Part shown: positions 7,901 through 10,423 of the stretch, in pieces
Layout: each line of letters begins with the position of its first letter
Numbering within the stretch: position 1 is the first letter of the stretch
From: Clostridia bacterium
GTDB taxonomy: Bacteria; Bacillota; Clostridia; Christensenellales; Aristaeellaceae
NCBI GenBank assembly: GCA_009776385.1
Contig: WRFT01000047.1
Span: 1 to 10,423, forward strand
Direction of reading: 5' to 3'
DNA: 10,423 nucleotides
Position numbers and translations under genes: made by a program
Notes under the pieces: generated by a model
The model's input: only the letters and a program-made list of their open reading frames with translations
Databases searched by the model: none
What the model was told of the DNA's origin: nothing

Positions 7901-8469
7901 CGCTGGGGCAATACCTCATTAATAACGCGCCCTCCTCCGCGGAAACGCTTCGGCAGGAATTGAAAAAGCCATCCGGCATCAGCGCGGCCGAGGTGGGTAT
8001 CGCGGTGCACGTCGCGCTGTCTAAAATCAATTTTGCCAAGGACATACCGCCTCAACTGGATGCGTTGGCGCAAAACGGGTTTATCGGCGAGCAGGAACGT
8101 AACGCCATACCGCTTCAGTGGCTGGAATCCTTTGCGCAAAGCGATCTTTGCCGCAGGATGCTTTCCAGCCCGCATGTCTTAAGAGAGCATTCCTTTGTCG
8201 TTAAGTACTTTAAAGACCGTTCCATGCTGCTGCAAGGCGTGGTAGACTTGGCCTTCACAGAGGGGGACGGCTGGATTCTGTGCGACTATAAATCGGACCG
8301 CGGGGCGGATGCCGTCACGCTGACGGAGCGGTACGGGGAGCATATGCGCTTATACGCGGAGGGGTTATCGCGGGTGACAAAACAACCCGTCAAGGAAACA
8401 TGGCTCTTCGCACTGCGTACAGGAGAGGCTATCCGGCTTAAAAAACCAAGCCCGCCGGAAGTCCCTTGA
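4987..8469 (+). CDS. addA: AddA: helicase-nuclease subunit of the AddAB recombination complex
   Basis: A UvrD/Rep-type SF1A helicase fused to a C-terminal RecB-family nuclease, 1160 residues, slightly shorter than the ~1200-1240 common in Bacillota. With AddB, AddA resects double-strand breaks up to Chi and hands 3' ends to RecA. Motifs in order: Walker A SAAAGSGKT (22-30); VTYTKAAAGEMRERL (Ia); GTIHSFC; DEYQD Walker B (378-382); VGDVKQSIYRFR (404-415, III); NFRSR (IV); MTIHRSKGLQF (753-763, V); LLYVAMTRA (827-835, VI). The nuclease has His1008 in GIAVH, Asp1087 in GVVDLAF, and Asp1100/Lys1102 in DYKSD, so both activities look intact. One small departure is DEYQDAGGAEE, where most relatives have a Gln two residues before the end of that string. 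addB, usually just upstream of addA, is absent; upstream is divergent glgP. The coding sequence also carries a DnaA-box cluster at 7639-7718. The terminal codon is TGA, and no clear intrinsic terminator follows. Confidence 0.95.
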   Translation: MPEWTPEQQAAIEAENTDILVSAAAGSGKTAVLVHHILRLVLKGVPLKKMVIVTYTKAAAGEMRERLRSALYQAAGQDNRFAREQAEMLSSARIGTIHSFCSRLVQQYFYAACVDPQITAVDEEQKRAFFADAMERALDELTEEPTEGYAALTGAFTDDEIKDMAAPLYTFILSLPDPFAWLDKMTRCRYTACGLKTHPYAMTLMRAFRVELSGLEKEAEAYLQMASSAEAAGKWLTAAHSDLALYANLQNAQTPEDIARVYQEKFVTAPSSRGLTGDAKTWHDQMAARRKRFKKDLIAAGENMLYDPEKAARDMNAMGPHLEGLRDFVARLHAVFFVIKQEANVMDYDDMIHLTLQILANPAARAEIQRSCDYLFVDEYQDAGGAEEAIFNAIRRDDTHFFMVGDVKQSIYRFRQCDPTLFLSKQKSFSQGSSAYARKIYLTRNFRSRPHIIETVNTVFETLMRENVTQLNYDQTARLYPGIKETDMAAETELYILKDSRVRGTGAASRHKMEGEFQKAAELIGNLTANGLPGRDGKPGLPLAYKDIAILLPQTKNIAAGLAEALEAAGIAAFAEKDEDFYELSEIRRMLDLMRALDNPRRDLPFIAALKLPVFHFSDEDLADIRIATPDRRVSFYDAFLSFARGEGAPAEKCRATLKKLDVWRLRARHLGLHKLLWDMMHECGLYYQAGMRRSGQMRQANLRLLCQHAARYETVGIGGLSGFLRLLTRISEQGKSAALSDLAPGDNLVRIMTIHRSKGLQFPVTIIMGLGGPLLIKETRKLKPHKELGIGIPYVNAELRITRRTLAQEAIQDINRSEDRAERLRLLYVAMTRASEKMILMGTVDDPLRKQFTYSGDYGIMNADCYLDWLMLVPGCHERLMLSLSTGYPQPGNPYTISFYEKAPQASVDNFTRNPLPREEWEKPVAPEIYEKVKARLTRTAPARLPRKISVNAFVKKDYYLQEEETARTKALGQYLINNAPSSAETLRQELKKPSGISAAEVGIAVHVALSKINFAKDIPPQLDALAQNGFIGEQERNAIPLQWLESFAQSDLCRRMLSSPHVLREHSFVVKYFKDRSMLLQGVVDLAFTEGDGWILCDYKSDRGADAVTLTERYGEHMRLYAEGLSRVTKQPVKETWLFALRTGEAIRLKKPSPPEVP
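7639..7718. promoter_or_regulatory. Cluster of three DnaA-box-like 9-mers inside addA
   Basis: TTGTCCACA (7639-7647, plus) and ATATCCACA (7650-7658, plus) each differ from the DnaA box TTATCCACA by one base, and their starts are 11 bp apart, about one helical turn. TGTGGATAA (7710-7718) is a perfect DnaA box on the minus strand. I found no other perfect or one-mismatch box in the window. The cluster falls in the poorly conserved linker of AddA between helicase motif VI and the nuclease domain (about residues 885-911), where the protein constrains the DNA less. Such clusters serve elsewhere as DnaA-titrating or regulatory sites, for example the DnaA box clusters of Bacillus. Function here is inference. 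Confidence 0.5.
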
Positions 8470-8627
8470 TCAAAGCCAAAATGCCTGTTGGTGGGGATTT
8501 ATGATATAAAACTTCCATATTTTAATATAATAATGGGGTATACAGTACAAAATTGGCATTTAACATTGCTATTTGTGGGTTTTTATGTCATAATCATGTC
8601 ATCTTTCCGATAAGGAGGCGGCCTTCA
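8470..8627 (+). promoter_or_regulatory. AT-rich spacer with a likely promoter for the MBL-fold gene
   Basis: This 158-bp stretch is much richer in A and T than the flanking genes, especially 8498-8535. The best promoter pair is TTGCTA (8566-8571, 4/6) and CATAAT (8589-8594, 5/6), 17 bp apart, giving a leader of about 27 nt. An isolated perfect TATAAT occurs at 8526-8531, but no TTGACA-like box lies at the right distance upstream. AAATGCC (8479-8485) and GGCATTT (8555-8561) form a widely spaced 7-bp inverted repeat. I see no convincing intrinsic terminator for addA. Confidence 0.45.
8612..8618 (+). promoter_or_regulatory. Ribosome binding site that selects a GTG start
   Basis: A near-perfect AAGGAGG lies 9 nt before the GTG at 8628. 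An in-frame ATG at 8553 lies upstream of the ribosome site and within the promoter region, and it would add 25 residues with no family resemblance. The GTG is therefore preferred. Confidence 0.8.
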
Positions 8628-9554
8628 GTGACGGATAGTTGTGAAATTGTCTATTACCATCATAGCGGGTTTACCGCGGCCAAGGCCGACACGCTCTTCG
8701 TCTTTGATTACTGGGAGGAGCCGGGGGCGCTGCCCGCGGATAAACGGCTGACGGCGGAACGGCTTTCGGAATACAGAAATGTCTACGTGTTAACATCGCA
8801 CGCGCATCCGGATCACATGGATCCCATTGTCTATACATGGGAAAAGGATGTACCGATTACCTACATCACTGCCTTTGACGTGCCCGTGGGAACACGCGGC
8901 CGCAGGATGGCGCCGGGAGATGAAATGCCCCTGAACGAGGGCGTCCGTATCAAGGCATTCGCCTCGACGGATTCGGGCGTCAGTTTTCTGGTTGAATTGC
9001 ACGGCATGAACGTGTTTCACGCGGGTGACCTAAACCTATGGCATTGGCGGCAGGAATCAAGCCTGAAAGACATTGCGCGCGCCGAAAAAGCCTTCCAAGA
9101 AGCCATCGACCCCATCGCGCAGGAGCGGGTAGACATCGCGCTTTTCCCTGTGGACCCCCGGCAAGGCGAGATGTTCGACGCGGGCGCAAACCGTTTTATA
9201 TTATTTGTAAAACCCAAGATACTCATTCCGATGCACTGGCACGGACGGCCGGAAGTGGCCGAAGAGTTCACCCGTCGCGCTTCCGGTAAAACGACGGATG
9301 TCTACGCGCTGACAAGGCCGCGGGAAAGAATTACAGCGCACATGGAGAATGGCGATTTAATAACGGAAGTATACCGTCAAAAAGAACCACCCCCCGCCCA
9401 GACGCCGTCACCGGCGCCTTATACGGCGGAGGGAGGTTTTACGGAGCCATCTTCCGATTATCCGGACCCCTTCAGCGAAAGCGATATGCCGGTGGATATC
9501 CGGCAAACGGATAATCACTCGGGCCCGGACAATAGTTCCGGCGCGGACGGCTAA
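8628..9554 (+). CDS. Metallo-beta-lactamase-fold hydrolase with a disordered C-terminal tail
   Basis: A 308-residue cytoplasmic protein in two parts. Residues ~1-250 form an MBL-fold domain of the UlaG / Lactamase_B_3-like type. The HxHxDH motif is SHAHPDHMD with His58, His60, Asp62 and His63. The later metal-ligand regions are FHAGDLNLWHW, with Asp134 as the probable bridging Asp, and IPMHWHG (201-206). All expected metal ligands for a two-metal site seem present, so it should be an active hydrolase, but the substrate is unknown; relatives act on lactones, phosphoesters or nucleic acids. Residues ~252-308 form a low-complexity tail rich in Pro, Ser, Asp and Gly, beginning KEPPPAQTPSPAP, unusual for a compact MBL enzyme and probably disordered. 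It follows addA on the same strand but has its own likely promoter, so a shared function is not implied. Its stop lies 2 bp from the stop of the converging dehydrogenase gene. Confidence 0.82.
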   Translation: MTDSCEIVYYHHSGFTAAKADTLFVFDYWEEPGALPADKRLTAERLSEYRNVYVLTSHAHPDHMDPIVYTWEKDVPITYITAFDVPVGTRGRRMAPGDEMPLNEGVRIKAFASTDSGVSFLVELHGMNVFHAGDLNLWHWRQESSLKDIARAEKAFQEAIDPIAQERVDIALFPVDPRQGEMFDAGANRFILFVKPKILIPMHWHGRPEVAEEFTRRASGKTTDVYALTRPRERITAHMENGDLITEVYRQKEPPPAQTPSPAPYTAEGGFTEPSSDYPDPFSESDMPVDIRQTDNHSGPDNSSGADG

Positions 9555-9556
9555 CC

Positions 9557-10423
9557 TTACCGCGCGTTTAAAACGCTCATGGCGTATTCTTCCGCCGCCT
9601 GATAGGTGCTGACATGCCGTTCCTTTGAAAGACGGATGATTTTCAGCGTCGTCTCGTATATGGCGTCCACCTTCGCGTTCACTTCATTTACATCATAGCG
9701 GCCTTCGGCCACTTCCATGCCGCAGTTGATCACGCCGCCCGCGTTGACGATATAGTCGGGCAGGTACAAGACGCCCTTGTCGGACAGCGCATCCCCGGTG
9801 GCCGCGTCCCTCAAGACATTGTTGGCCGCGCCCGCAATCATGAAGCAGCGCAGGCTGTCAATATTTTGCCTATTCAGTACCGCGCCCATCGCGCAGGGCG
9901 CGAAAATATCGCACGGCGTCGTCAGAACCGCATCGGCTGCAAGGATGTCGGCACTAAATTCGGCCGCCGCCTTTTCAAGCGCCCGCGGATTGATATCATA
10001 CACCTTCAGCTTAGCGCCTTCCGCCTTCAGATAGGCGCACAGCGCGTATCCCACGCTGCCAACGCCTTGTACGACAATCGTCCTTCCGCTAAGGGAATCG
10101 GACCCGAACAGGACGCTCGCGCCGGCTTTCATGCCCCGATAGACACCGCGCGCGGTAAAAGGAGAAGGATTGCCGCTGACATCGGGCGTGCCGGATACAA
10201 ACGGCGTTGTACGGCGCATCACAGCAATATCCGCGTCGCTGATGTTCACATCCTCTGCGGTATAGTACTTACCGTTTAAGGAGTTGATGAATCCGGCATA
10301 GACATGAAAGAACGCATCGGACTTTAAACGCTTCGGGTCGCCGATGATGACGGCCTTCCCGCCGCCGAGTTTCAAACCGGCTCCCGCGTTTTTCAGCGTC
10401 ATTCCTCTGGATAGGCGCAGCAC
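9557..10423 (-). CDS. Leucine-dehydrogenase-family amino-acid dehydrogenase (Leu/Val/Phe type), N-terminus cut off
   Basis: The visible 288 residues are the C-terminal four-fifths of an NAD-dependent enzyme that oxidatively deaminates a hydrophobic amino acid to its 2-oxo acid. The gene runs off the right edge; the GTG at 10423 is an internal Val, matching the family's (D)xLRLARGMT segment, so about 60 residues are missing. Key residues align with Bacillus leucine dehydrogenase: Lys in MTLKNAGAG (K68 equivalent), Lys in LGGGKAVIIGDP (catalytic K80 equivalent, same 12-residue spacing), and Asp in TAEDV (D115 equivalent). The Rossmann motif is GVGSVG (visible residues 120-125) with Asp143 at the end of strand two, fitting NAD rather than NADP. 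SGNPSPFTARGVYRGMKA, CDIFAPCAMGA and PDYIVNAGGVIN also match the family. Compared with B. subtilis it is a few residues shorter before SGNPSP and ends about 25 residues earlier. Leucine or valine is the likely substrate, but the pocket does not settle it. Confidence 0.9.
   Translation of the reverse strand: MLRLSRGMTLKNAGAGLKLGGGKAVIIGDPKRLKSDAFFHVYAGFINSLNGKYYTAEDVNISDADIAVMRRTTPFVSGTPDVSGNPSPFTARGVYRGMKAGASVLFGSDSLSGRTIVVQGVGSVGYALCAYLKAEGAKLKVYDINPRALEKAAAEFSADILAADAVLTTPCDIFAPCAMGAVLNRQNIDSLRCFMIAGAANNVLRDAATGDALSDKGVLYLPDYIVNAGGVINCGMEVAEGRYDVNEVNAKVDAIYETTLKIIRLSKERHVSTYQAAEEYAMSVLNAR

Noticed and set aside
7468..8175. 235-codon open frame antisense to addA
   Set aside because: It is opposite conserved AddA motifs and the linker, has no ribosome site, and has a composition expected of the complementary strand of a GC-rich gene.
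8513..8536. AT-rich block considered as a replication unwinding element or terminator
   Set aside because: It is short, has no T-run after a stable hairpin, and is not next to the DnaA boxes (about 800 bp away). It is better read as promoter-region sequence.
8553..8627. In-frame upstream extension of the MBL-fold protein from ATG 8553
   Set aside because: It lies within the likely promoter and upstream of an AAGGAGG site that is correctly placed for GTG 8628.
9013..9028. TGTTTCAC half-site resembling parS inside the MBL gene
   Set aside because: Only the left half matches; four positions in the right half differ and the CACGTG core is broken. The bases are also required to encode the conserved FHAG motif.

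Overview
The window reads as a moderately GC-rich chromosomal segment from a Bacillota (Firmicutes), most likely a member of the Clostridia. Supporting signs are strong GGAGG-type ribosome sites, an AddA-type rather than RecB-type recombination nuclease, a clostridial-style GH13 amylase with a CBM34-like N-terminal region, an ECF transporter S component, a leucine-dehydrogenase-family enzyme, and a parS site in the Bacillus form. I see no insertion sequences, phage genes, CRISPR arrays, tRNAs or rRNAs.

Layout. The left half (1-4801) is a minus-strand transcription unit: glycogen phosphorylase (glgP), then a cytoplasmic GH13 alpha-amylase / cyclomaltodextrinase-type enzyme, then an ECF S component, then the first codons of a further gene that runs off the left edge. 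These genes are tightly packed: a 2-nt gap, a 4-nt TTGA stop/start overlap and an 8-nt ATGACTGA overlap. The unit therefore looks like one operon for mobilising internal alpha-glucan, with a small-molecule uptake protein attached. A 185-bp divergent control region (4802-4986) separates it from plus-strand addA, the helicase-nuclease subunit of AddAB. The partner addB is not next to addA. Downstream of addA, after a 158-bp AT-rich spacer, lies a metallo-beta-lactamase-fold hydrolase with a disordered proline-rich and acidic tail. It converges, with only 2 bp between stop codons, on a minus-strand amino-acid dehydrogenase (Leu/Val/Phe type) that is cut by the right edge.

The most notable non-coding signals concern chromosome biology. 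The divergent region holds a 16-bp sequence at 4919-4934 whose reverse complement fits the Bacillus parS consensus TGTTNCACGTGAAACA at every position. It sits directly against the -35 box of a good addA promoter. Inside addA, at 7639-7718, there is a cluster of three DnaA-box-like 9-mers: one perfect TTATCCACA on the minus strand and two near-matches on the plus strand spaced one helical turn apart. Together these suggest an origin-proximal location and a possible ParB/DnaA-linked control site around a DNA-repair gene. All of this is read by eye and has not been tested by search or computation.
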